Source: Hexactinellida sp. DTS-2022
Taxonomy: Eukaryota; Porifera; Hexactinellida
Direction: 5' to 3'
Assembly: GCA_028753945.1 (NCBI GenBank)
Contig: JAPNXP010000001.1
Location: 62,001-126,000 of the forward strand
Length of the DNA stretch: 64,000 nt
Shown: positions 33,305 through 43,936 of the stretch, in pieces
Numbering within the stretch: position 1 is the first letter of the stretch
Layout of the letters: every line of letters begins with the position of its first letter
Translations under genes and position numbers: made by a program
Notes under the pieces: model-generated
Database searches by the model: none
What the model was told of the DNA's origin: nothing
Seen by the model: only the letters and a program-made list of their open reading frames with translations

Positions 33305-35439
33305 TTAGCAGAAGGTCTGGTCTATCTTTAATTCGTTGCTAATGTGGGAGAGCGTGTCTTGGTCGGAGTGTCTCGAGGCGGTCTTGACGCTCCTCAGCTG
33401 GAACCCGTCTCCGATCGCCGGCAGCACAGGCACCATGTTGGAGTGCGGCAACTTGTTGCTCCGAGAAAACGGTGAGATCTCGGCGTGTCTGTCGGTGTAC
33501 CTCTGCACCGGCTCGTACTTGGGGAGCGTGGAGGGGGAGAGGTCGATCGAGAGGGGCATCGGGAGCGCGACCTCGTCGCTGAGGTAGTCCAGCTCTGTGG
33601 CCGCCCCCTCCGAGAGGGCCGCCTGCTCCAGGGAGCGGGGCCGGGGCTCGGTCAGCGCTCGCAGCTCCTTAGCCTCGGAGGCGGAGAGGTTTTCTTGCTG
33701 CAGGAGGCCGTAGGGGGCGCTCTTGTGGGGACTGATGCGCCGCCCGAAGAGAGAGGTCTGGTCCAGCCGGAAGGCCGGGTTGTTCACCTGCTGGTGGCAC
33801 TTGAAGTCGCCGGACATCCTCTTGGCGAACATCTCGTACTTGAGACGGGTGGGGTTCCGGCCGCGCTTGCAGACCGCCACCAGCAGCAGCCCGATCGTGC
33901 AGACGGAGAGCAGGAAGATGACTCCGAATATCAGCGTCAGAATGATGGGTGTTATGAGAGAGGGAGGGGGGCTCAGGCCCCCAGTGTTCAGGTTTATACA
34001 GGTGCTGTTGTCTATCTGGAGCAGAGTGTATCCGAAACTGCACTCACAGTGGTAGGCCCCCACGCTGTTGACGCAAATGTGCAGACAGCCCCCGTTATCG
34101 GTCCCGCACTCGTCTACGTCCTGGCACTCCTGACTGGAGCCCTGAGAGAGGAATCCTTCTGCGCAGTGGCAGGTGTAGCTGCCGGTCGGCTCGTTAAGGC
34201 AGCGCTGAGAGGGGAGAGCGCAGGCGGGCGCGGAGAGAGAGAGACACTCGTTAACGTCTTCGCAGCCGAGGGAGTCAGAGCTCAGCTGGTAGCCGGGTCT
34301 GCAGGAACAGTTGAATGTGTCTGCTACGATGTCGGTGTGGCACAGGTGTTCACACCCGCCGTTTGAGTGCGCACAGACGTTGAGCGGCTTAACAAACAGC
34401 TCTAGTACCTTAGCCCTCGCTTCGTAAAGACGGTGAGTGACGAGACAGGAGTAGCTGCCGTTGTCGCTGAGCTGAGCTACGGTCAGATTGCTCTCTGCGA
34501 CTGTTGCTCCATTCAGAGAAAAGCTGACTCCAGGCAGAGCGAGCGCGGTGTCTGCAGTGGCTCCTGCTAGAGCGGAGCTCGTTAGGAATCCAGATGAGAA
34601 GGGCAGACATAGGGCCTCTAGGTCGATTTGCAAACTGTCTCCTTCCCGAACTCTCATTACCGCATCAAGCTGTATTTCCGACGTGTTAACAGATAGAAAA
34701 TAGTTTATCTCGTCGAACCCGAGCGAGTTCACGACGTTGCACTGGTGCGTGGTGGGCGAGGAGCTGCGGCCGGGAATTATGGGGGCGAAGAAGAGGTCCT
34801 GTCTGGGAGAGTCGTAGAATACGGTTGTCTGTTTTATCTGAGTCGCGTTGTGGAACACTTTTAGGAAGAAATAGGACGAAACGAAGGGGCAGTACAACTT
34901 GAGAGAGGGGACGGCGAGCGCCGGAACTGTGAGTCGGTAGTCTTCCCCAGACTCTCTGACGATATTCGTGACAGCTGTCAGATTATCTTTAGCAGTGCAT
35001 TCGCCTAAAAACAAGCATAGGGACTGTTCTGCTAGCATGAATGAGGCAACTTACCAATGCGTATCTCATAAAAGCCAGTGAATTTAGGATCGTTGCTCAG
35101 AAAGCGTATTTCCCAGGTGTGGTTGTTGCTCCTGAACACCTGGATGCCGAACACGTGCAGCACCCGACTGCCCGCCTCGATCTGTTGGAAAGCCAGCTGA
35201 TTGAGAGAGAACTCGGTGTAGTGGTTGAGGGTAATATGGGCTGTGCTGCGGAGGGAATTCAGCACAACTTTAACTGTTGTGCCACTTGCGGAGTTGAGCT
35301 CTATTTCTCGCAGAACATCAACATGAAATTGAATTTCTTCACATGTTGTATTCAGTACTGTATCGCTAATAACGCCCACAAGCGAAGTCAGTAGCACAAA
35401 TAATGTAACGTACTGAGTTAGTCTATCCGCCGCCATCAC
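33305..35439 (-). CDS. Type I membrane receptor with Ig-like and three EGF domains
   Basis: Two exons, 35439-35055 and 35004-33305, giving 694 residues. The 50-bp intron uses the pyrimidine-rich acceptor ending at 35005. Order: signal peptide (~1-25); a CUB-like beta domain (~30-128); an Ig-like region with an LSDNGSYSC core near residue 325; then three EGF modules at ~355-480, two of the calcium-binding DVNEC/DVDEC type. A membrane helix (PIILTLIFGVIFLLSVCTIG) at ~500-525 and a ~165-residue cytoplasmic tail follow. The tail has NNPAF (an NPxF-type PTB or endocytic motif) and YEPV (a possible SH2 site), so signalling is plausible. Ligand and family name are unknown. The EGFs resemble those of fibulin- and LDLR-type proteins. 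Confidence 0.85.
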
Positions 35440-36625
35440 TCGTTTAACTGTTGGACTAGGACTTATAAAACAGCTGCAAACAAATAATCGTGTTCAATAA
35501 ATTATCTCTAAATAATAACTGTTTAGATCAAAAGCTACAGCATTAAACATAGCCTCCACCAACGCTTGAAATAAATTTCTACAATGGTTATTTCCAAACA
35601 TATGTACCGACAAGGCCTAAATATGTACAGTTACTGATGATCATACTGTAATATGACTGATTATAGAAAGAGTATATAGAGTTCTCTTTACCACGAGTGA
35701 TGTTCGTTTATAAATTAATCGCTGATTTTAATTCGTCATTTCAGTACAATTAAATAAGACTTTTTGAAAATATAATCAGAATAGTGGGGAATAAAGATAG
35801 ACTCAGTTATGATGTGTGTGTTCCTGTTTGATTCTCCTGAATAACTAAGATTTGATAATATAATTACCAAAAAATTGCCTAGAGTTTATGATACTAAGAA
35901 ACTGGCACATAGATATCTCTATTAAGGGTATCCTGTACTGATATTCGGGCAAAAACGGTGAATATTAGAATTGGATAATTTACTACTAGATATACTCTAG
36001 ATGATATAGAGATTGACTTCTATGATTTTTTTTTTATTAATTTTCAGTAAATGATGGTGTTTTTTAATAAAATATGACGTAATCTCCCACATATGAAAAT
36101 TTTTCAAAATTGTTGAATCTTTTTGAAATTTTCAACATATTATTAGAAGACTATTTCTTCACAGTAATAGTCTTTATTTTAATTATTTTGCAGAAGAAAC
36201 GATCCTATTACGTCATTTCTAAATTCGAAAATTTTTCCAAAAAGACACTTTGGGCAGAAAAATCTAAAAAATTCAATTTTTATCCTAGAAAGTCAAACCT
36301 TTTTTTAAAATGCTCAGTATATGTAGGCGCATGTTTTCAATCGCGGTTGTAAGGGAATTATAATACAAAAAAATTGAATTAGTAAACTTTTAATGCAAAA
36401 ATGTGGGGTTTTTTTGACCAATTTCACAAAAATGACAATAACATAGAGTAGATGAAAGAAAAAGCACATTTAGGTCTGATTGAAAACATTGAGTATTGAC
36501 TCAGGTATAATTTATAATTGACATGTTTCGGGCTAAAAACTAAAATAAAAATTTTATGTAATTCCTTGGCTAGTATGGATTAGGCCTATATTGACATTGT
36601 CTAGTTCATAACTAAGGATATATAT

Positions 36626-37010
36626 GTCGCAGGCGAAATTGAGTACCAGGCGAGATTGAGTCTCAATTTGGACTAGTCCAAATTGAGACTCATTTTGGAC
36701 TAGTCCAAATTGAGTCTCATTTTCGTCTAGGCGAGATTGAGTCATACTTATAGAAAATGTTTAAATAAATATTATGGGTTGTTAAAAATTAATTATATCC
36801 CAGGTTGAATCCAGGTATTTCTTCACTTCTAAATGTGTATACTAGGTAAAACGAGTATGCTGAATACGAATTTGACACTCACAAATTTCTATTATGTCTA
36901 TTTGTTGTAGTTATTGACAATATAGGCAAACAAGTTTGTAAAATATTAGAATTTACATAGAGATTAGACGGTTATTTTAAGTAATTGCATATGCTAAACA
37001 TGCAATTACT
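36626..37010. repeat. Foldback repeat, left copy
   Basis: It begins with self-complementary modules (caggcgaaattgagtaccag, gactcaatttggactagtcc) that can pair with each other. A unique-looking tail follows (cccaggttgaatccag then ttcttcacttctaaatgtg, then a block containing aatataggcaaacaagtttg), ending near ttacttaaaataaccgt. The whole block reappears inverted at about 40640-41220. Confidence 0.75.
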
Positions 37011-37012
37011 TA

Positions 37013-38095
37013 AAATAACCGTTCTGGGGCTACGGTTACGATTCAATTTCTCGCCACGGTTAACCGGTTAACCGTCCATGCTGATCAACACAGTAGAACA
37101 TTATTTATGCAACATAATTAGTAAGGTTCAGCTTTGCTTTTATTCCTACTACTGTTACATTTCGTCCTTCAGAAAATATTAAATCAAGGCTGGATTCGGT
37201 TAACCGCCGCTAATACCGGTTAACTGTACGGATTTTAGTGATCAGTTAACCGATATGTTAATATTACAATTCGAAGTACAAATTTTTGGATAAAAGTGTG
37301 AATTTGCACGCATTTTGTTCAGAATATAATAATTGTTTATCTTATTACCCATAGTAACACGATATATTTTGGTAACAACAGTGTAGAAGTAACCTGAAGT
37401 GATAAACTTGTACCTATTAACCAATCCCACCCTTAACTATTGTTTATACAAGGTTAGATTTGTTAAACGGCTGGCTAACCGCTTAACTGTTGCTATTAAA
37501 TATCGGTTAGCGGTTACAGATTTCGTTAACCAGTTAGCCGGTCTGTTGATAATCAGCAGTATTATTTGGAAATTATCTTACAGTACATCCTCGCAAGTCC
37601 GAACAGGAGATCCAACGTATATTACAATGAAATTATAAATTATTAAGTCTCAGACAATTATTTAGGTAGTATACTACATGTTTAGTTTGGATTAAAAAGG
37701 TTTGAACAAGTTTGATCCAAATTATCGGAATCTCATGTTATAGAGGCCAATAGAAAATGTATTTACACTTCACTAATCCGAACGAATTCACTAATCGAAA
37801 CAGAATTTTTTTAAATCGGAATACCTCTGTTGGGATTAGCGAGGAAATACATTTAAATAATTAAAAATATCTGAATTTTGTTGGAAAAGATGATCATAAA
37901 TCCATTTCTCATCACCACAATGACTACATTATATATTTTCTGTAACTACACTGTTTCTAACTTGCCCAAATTGCGAAATGTATTAGTTAATGTACTACTT
38001 ATACTTATGAGGTAGTAATACTTTATAATACTGAGTCCTACACTGTAGTATAAACAAAACGAATCATACCTGTAGCCTCAGAACGGTTAACAACC
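37013..38095. mobile_element. Element with short terminal inverted repeats and GGTTAACC motifs
   Basis: The left end 'aaccgttctggggctac' (37016-37032) and right end 'gtagcctcagaacggtt' (38073-38089) are reverse complements with one mismatch. Several 'ggttaacc', 'cggttaac' and 'ggttagcg' palindromic motifs occur inside and just beyond it (37056, 37200, 37214, 37480-37540, 38230-38300). No open frame is seen. The right limit may lie further out, because similar motifs continue to ~38300. Confidence 0.45.
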
Positions 38096-40639
38096 CCACG
38101 CTTGGTTCTTAGGAATTTACTACGTTAGGAAATGCATAGATTTAAGATTACCATATTCTAACAAAATTTATATAATTTAGTGTTTTATATTCGCAATTAC
38201 ATTGATATTATTTAACTAGATTAACAGGCCGGTTAACTACTCAATTAAATCTGTAACAGTTAACCAATATTAGCAGCGATTAAGCGGTCACCCGACTAAC
38301 CGAATTTAGTCTAGACCTGTGAATTGAGTCTAGTCTGTATGTCCAAATTAAAATAGGTATCATTTCGCCCCTCATAATATTATTTGGGGTGGCCGTTAAT
38401 AGACAGCCGGGACCCCGGATCAAAACCTCTTGAATAACATAGGTTACGAGATAGCAAAACAATTATTGAACTACCAGAATTACAACTGGTGGGTAACCTT
38501 ATCCTCAAGATTGCACTATTGTTAGCCCGCCTATGGTCTCGTGGGTACCAAATCCGGCAGTGCTTAAGCAGACCACAATAATCTATATATTAAAAGCACA
38601 ATAGTTATTTGTGAGTGTGTGTGTGTTTGTCCGGATTACATTAAAGTAATTCGGAGATAAAAAACGCATCTCTGTTTGAGATCAAAACTAACTAGGGGCC
38701 TGCATTTGTCCGACTCCGTATATCGGCATTTGTCCCAAAATTCCAAATATCAAATGTTTAGAATTTTCCGACTTCTTTGTCTCTATGTTTTATGCTGGCA
38801 TTTCTCCGACTGTTTAGTAATTATCGTAATGTGAGTATTCAATAACAGTTGTAATTTATTTATGTTTCCACTCAACACAATATTTGTTGATAGTATATCT
38901 ACTTTTCAGATATTGTGTTTAATTTAAACATGATATATTGGCTAATAATAGAATATGTATTAATAAATATATTAATGCTATTTAGTAATTGATATTTAAA
39001 TTAACATGGATTTTACTTTGACTCAATATAAATAAAATCGCTGTTCAAAATATAGAACATCTGAAGGTCACAAGTTGTTTGTATCCAAAAGAAAGATAAT
39101 CAATATACTAAGGGTTGTGCTCTTTTTCGTAAGAGATGCAATTGCAATTGCGTCCACAGCTAAGCTCAAGAATGTAATCATATTAGTTAGCTTTCACAGT
39201 CAATATGTGTTACTGTGCTATTTCTTTTTCAGTCGTTACATAGCACCTTTTTTATAGAAAGTGCTCCTGAATTAACATTTAACAAGGCCTCTTAGTGTGT
39301 AAGAGGTTTTCTGCTGAGCACCCATTAGGGTCGCTGGCTATACTTACTCCTACGCACTTGACACCCACTATAGTTAGGGCTGACTTCGCACCTGTCCAAA
39401 GATTATATTACTTAGTGAAAGTAAAATGTAATGAAGCTTCTAAATAATTTTTATTATCAATTATATAATTTATATTACATATAATTACAATACACATTTA
39501 TTGTTTGTTTGAAGGTACGAGAAACGAAATGACTTTCAGACCCTGTAGACATGCAAATTGGTGTAGATTGCAGAATTAAATAAAATAACTTGGATTAACA
39601 TTCGTATTTGTCATTCACCAATTCAGAGCAGTTTCGAAATAATATCATTTAGAAGTTCCTTAATTCCCACACACTGACCTTGAGTTTGAGATTTTCTGAT
39701 TAATTCCCAATCCCATTCTGAATGGACTGGGATTAATCTTAAAATCTTTTAAACTATAATTTCCATAGGGATTTGGCCCCATCTCTGGTTGCATATTATA
39801 ACAATTGTTATTTTTAGACTATTTTCCAATATTGAGAAAGTAGTCTGAAAAATGTCAACATCTTAGATTCGGAGAATTCCCACATACGGAGTTTGACGTA
39901 GTCTCAGAATGGGATTAGTAGGGCCCATAGGTTAGTCCATTACGGTGACATTGTGAGATCATTGCCCATTGGTGATTCAATTGGCAAACTTTTGTATGTC
40001 CATGGCCCTACCAACCATACCAGAGCCTACGCCTTTGTATTGTTAATTTATAGATGCACATTTAAACACATTTACTACATAACTAGAAGGTAATTACTCA
40101 TTTACTCACTATACATTCTCAACTGAGTGATATTGATAAGCTGATTTAACAGCAAAACCAGCTATTAAACCAACTAACAACACAACCAGCTTATCAATAA
40201 ACTCAACATTAATTTGAGAATGTGTCGCGATTAATTATGTTCTGTTTATGGTGAATGTATTGAAAATTATATGTATTGGAGATTAAACTGGTGGCTTGAG
40301 TTAAATGGTTTGAATTCGCGAGTAGATTAGGATAAATATTTATTAGGAGGCAATACGAGCCTACAGTATAATCTCGTTCGCTTTTGCTAGGGAATACTTA
40401 ACTATTCCACTTAATTAATTATCATGTATAATTTACACTTTACAACGCAATATAATTAACTTACAAAAGGATTCGTATTCCTTTTGTCAAGTCTTCAATA
40501 TTAATCTATATACGTAACTATATGATACTAGTTTGCTTACTTACTTATATTTTAAAATCTCCATCTTATTCTTAGTCATTAATTCCCCAACTTTAACAAC
40601 AAACAGCCCTTATTTGCAAGTAGTTAATTCTAAATTCGT

Positions 40640-41220
40640 ATTTAGCATATGCAATTACTTAAAATAATCGTCTAATCTCTATGTAAATTCTAATATTTTA
40701 CAAACTTGTTTACCTATATTGTCAATAACAACAATAAATATTTGTATTAGAAACTTGTGAGTGTCAAATTCGTATTCAGCATACTTTGTTTACCTAGTAT
40801 GATAAGTGAACGAATAACTGGATTAGATCTGGGATATAATCAATTTTTAACAACCCATAATATTTAGTTATAAATTTTCTATAAGTATTATGACTCCATT
40901 TCGCCTGGTACTCAATCTCGCCTGACCCTCGCAGGCGAAATTGAGTACCAGGCGAGATTGAGACTCAATCTCGCCTGGTACTCAATTTCGCCTACAACAT
41001 ATACACATTTAGAAGTGAACAAATAACTGGATTCATACCTGGGATATAATGAATTTTTAACAACCCATAATATTTATTTAAACATTTTCTATAAGTATGA
41101 CTCAATCTCGCCTAGACGAAAATGAGACTCAATTTGGACTAGTCCAAAATGAGTCTCAATTTGGACTAGGCGAAATTGAGACTCAATTTGGACTGAAACT
41201 CAATTTCGCCTACAACATAT
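40640..41220. repeat. Foldback repeat, right (inverted) copies
   Basis: Inverse of the block at 36626-37010, here partly duplicated: the tail 'gggatataat-x-aatttttaacaacccataatatt' occurs at ~40850 and again at ~41042. Each copy ends in the palindromic caggcgaaattgag/ctcaatttcgcctg modules (40903-40996 and 41100-41215). 40930-40993 is a near-perfect hairpin. Confidence 0.75.
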
Positions 41221-41981
41221 ACATAGTAGAACTCTAATATTTTCAGGGATATCTTAGATATATTAGTACTATCCAAAAACGCAATAAAAACATTAGGTCG
41301 TCGGGTGTCAAAATATCAGTACAGAGCAACCTTAACATCTATAAATTAGAAATTCCAACCACCATGATCTAACAATTAACTTAAGGTGAAGGGAATTTAT
41401 TGAACTGTAACTAATTAAACATTAAAAGCTTGTGTTAGCCTAAACTAAGAGATAAGAGCTAACAATATGGAGAATCAGAAGAAAGTGGAATAAATAGTGT
41501 AGATCTAGCCACGTGGAACTCACGTGGAAACTGTGGAACAAGTTTCAAATGCATAACTATTAAGGTTTTCTATTCATTCCAATTTGGACAAACAATCACG
41601 ACGAATTCAATATCTGTAATTAAAGTTACAACATGAGAAGCAACAAGAAGTCACCGTAGGATTTCCTCCCACAGAGCATAAAATAGTTTGACACTTTGAT
41701 GCATCCAATTCAATACGAATCTGCATATGGCCATGTAATAAGCACTGGAGCAAGAACTGCACAGTTGCAGGATCTGCTTAACCTGTTGTGGATTTCCACC
41801 TAACAATGGTATGGATAATATTCATAAATTATGTGAAGACATAATCTTCAAAACAGTCAATTTGCAGTATTCTATTCATCGTGGCGACTACAAGAGAACC
41901 AACATTATATCACTGTTATAACAAATAATGGAATGCATAATTGCATAATACAAGTAGTATACGGAGAAAGTGTAGGAGCGG

Positions 41982-43247
41982 TCAGTACACTTGTATGCAG
42001 TTAGCAGCTCGTGGTAGACAGGTAATGATACGGTTCGTCTGGGTGACAGCAAGTCCGCGGGTAACAACATTCGTCCGGCCTCTTTGTGCGCAGCCTGTCT
42101 TTGAGATGCGCTGAAGGAAGTTGCCATTCTTGTTGAATACTTTTATTTGTTTGCCAGATAACTCGTTAACGAGAATGTTAGACTGACTGTCCAGACAGAA
42201 ATCAGAGGCACTCTCGATCTGGTCCTGGGGAACGACACACCGCTTCAGCTTGCCTTTATAGCTGAAACATTGAATAGGATAAGAACAGTTTTCAAACAAG
42301 ATATAAATCTCCTCGTTGTTCAGGCGTAAGCACTGAATCAGCGTCCTGCCATGGTTAAAGTGAGGAGAGCGCAATGTGAGGGATTTGCAATTACTCAGAT
42401 TGGGATCGAACACACATATTATTGGGCTAGTGCAGTGACTAACGTAGACGTTACCGCGAGTGTCTACAGCTGTTCCTCCAGACTCAAACCCGAGTTGCTT
42501 CGATGCAAGGACAATTCCCGAAGTTTTGTCAACTTTGACGATGTCTCGTACGGTTGTGACGTAGATGCACTTAGATGTGCAACAAACGTGAAACGTGTAG
42601 TTCAGCAGCTGTGAAGCAAATGACCGCAGGTACCTGCCTGTTTGAGTGAACACTTTGATCCCTTGTTCCTGGTACCCTGCAACGTAAATGTTGCCAGTCA
42701 GCTCGTCAACTGCCACACCCTCGGAGCTAGGCACGTGCATGCCGACACTGGTGTTGTTCCATACGGGGGCTGTGCAGAGGGCGTAGGGGTTGTAGCTCAG
42801 GGAGAGTTCGCAGAACTCCACGGTATGACGGGCTGCCTTCCTAACTCTCCATTTCAACTCGAAAACCGGAACTGGCAATCGTATGTACTGACATAGCGAG
42901 CTGTGCAGATGTCCAATCCTATTTCCCATATCGGAAAGTGGAAACGAACAGAACTCTGATTTAACCATTTCATACTGCAACCATCGCAATTCTTCCTGAT
43001 GGCCTAACCTCTCCTCAACTTCCCCCTCCATCTCTGCAACCGCAATATTCATCTGCTCGAGAGCTCGCGCAGCTTGCTGGATAACCCACACGTTTACGCT
43101 GGGCATATTATTCAATTTATTTATTATCTCGGCTGTCTTCTCTAAGACAACAGCTCGTAGCTGAGTTAACTGGTCCTCGTAAACCGAGTAAAAAGCAACA
43201 TCATCAGAAAGGCCCATTGCACAGTCTTGATAAAAACGCCCCGTCAT
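41982..43247 (-). CDS. Coiled-coil + NHL-repeat protein (TRIM-NHL-like without RING)
   Basis: Single exon, 421 residues. Residues ~20-95 form a helical coil (QLRAVVLEKTAEIINKL then EQMNIAVAEMEGEVEERL), like the B-box C-terminal coil of TRIM proteins. A linker of ~80 residues follows, then an NHL propeller from ~165 to the end (EGVAVDELTGNIYVAGYQEQ, GGTAVDTRGNVYVSHCT, DFCLDSQSNILVNELSGKQI). There is no RING or B-box. The propeller is longer than in the NHL gene at 27743. The role is unknown; NHL propellers serve as protein- or RNA-binding surfaces. It stands alone in a gene-poor region. Confidence 0.85.
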   Translation of the reverse strand: MTGRFYQDCAMGLSDDVAFYSVYEDQLTQLRAVVLEKTAEIINKLNNMPSVNVWVIQQAARALEQMNIAVAEMEGEVEERLGHQEELRWLQYEMVKSEFCSFPLSDMGNRIGHLHSSLCQYIRLPVPVFELKWRVRKAARHTVEFCELSLSYNPYALCTAPVWNNTSVGMHVPSSEGVAVDELTGNIYVAGYQEQGIKVFTQTGRYLRSFASQLLNYTFHVCCTSKCIYVTTVRDIVKVDKTSGIVLASKQLGFESGGTAVDTRGNVYVSHCTSPIICVFDPNLSNCKSLTLRSPHFNHGRTLIQCLRLNNEEIYILFENCSYPIQCFSYKGKLKRCVVPQDQIESASDFCLDSQSNILVNELSGKQIKVFNKNGNFLQRISKTGCAQRGRTNVVTRGLAVTQTNRIITCLPRAANCIQVY

Positions 43248-43936
43248 ATTGAACTGATGTAGCGAACTGAATAAGTGGCGATATTAATTAAATAATTCTG
43301 CTGTGCAAAGCCTCAATTTATGCTTTTCGAAATTCGATAGATTCATACATCTCACTACATCATGATAATTGTTTTCAAGAGCATTAGTACATTGTTCACT
43401 AACTACTTTATCGAATAGCCTCTAAACAGCATCATAATTCTGTAAAGAAGTAATAAATATCCATATCTCCACAAATAACAAATCTAAAAATTAAAATATC
43501 ATATCAATTAATGTAGAGTTGTAGACAATACACATTATACCTCAATAATATGGTATTTTGCACCAGGGTACAATCTCCGAGATTATACTTGAATTTCAAA
43601 TTAAGCTGTATTTACAAGATGTTTGGGTTCTCGGAGGAAATTAGTATTGTCTACAGAAAAACTCGCTCTACAATGGAATCTCGTCATATTTCAATTATTT
43701 GTTCAAATATAAATTAGTATATGTACTTGTAAGTTGTGACCATGGATAAACCAATATTTAATGAATCGTGTAGATGTCTGCTTTGGCATCACATAAGGAT
43801 AAGATAAGAAAGTAGGAACTCCTTAAAAATATCTCAACAACGATACAATTGAGGAATTAAAAGGTTCTAGGAGTGATAATGAATTTATTGAAGTTCTTTC
43901 CCAGAAAAAATATTGAAGCGAGGTTCCTCTTTTCTG
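43248..43936. other. Intergenic AT-rich stretch
   Basis: 689 bp with no coding signal. It contains the upstream region of the NHL gene and the 3' flank of the small-exon gene that ends at 43937. Confidence 0.4.

Larger units (their letters stand above)
35440..41981. other. 6.5-kb gene-free, repeat-rich AT-rich region
   Basis: I find no exon with coding character on either strand. The region holds the inverted foldback repeats, the GGTTAACC element listed separately, and long unstructured AT-rich DNA. The gt dinucleotide run near 38610 is short. Confidence 0.55.

Noticed and set aside
35032-35054. Possible 23-nt intron in the receptor gene (GT at 35054, AG at 35032)
   Set aside because: A better acceptor with a pyrimidine tract (cttgtttttag) gives a 50-bp intron in phase, in line with the rest of the window.
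36110-36352. 80-residue Phe/Lys-rich open frame
   Set aside because: AT-driven composition in a repeat-rich gene desert; no motif.
37741-37860. Possible further MITE around 'cactaatccgaac'
   Set aside because: Only one end is convincing; no matching inverted end or target duplication was found.
38610-38630. Short gt run as a possible regulatory microsatellite
   Set aside because: Fewer than ten units; nothing supports a function.
39280-39420. Possible structured RNA (cctcttagtgtgtaagagg hairpin)
   Set aside because: A single short hairpin without recognisable RNA-family motifs.
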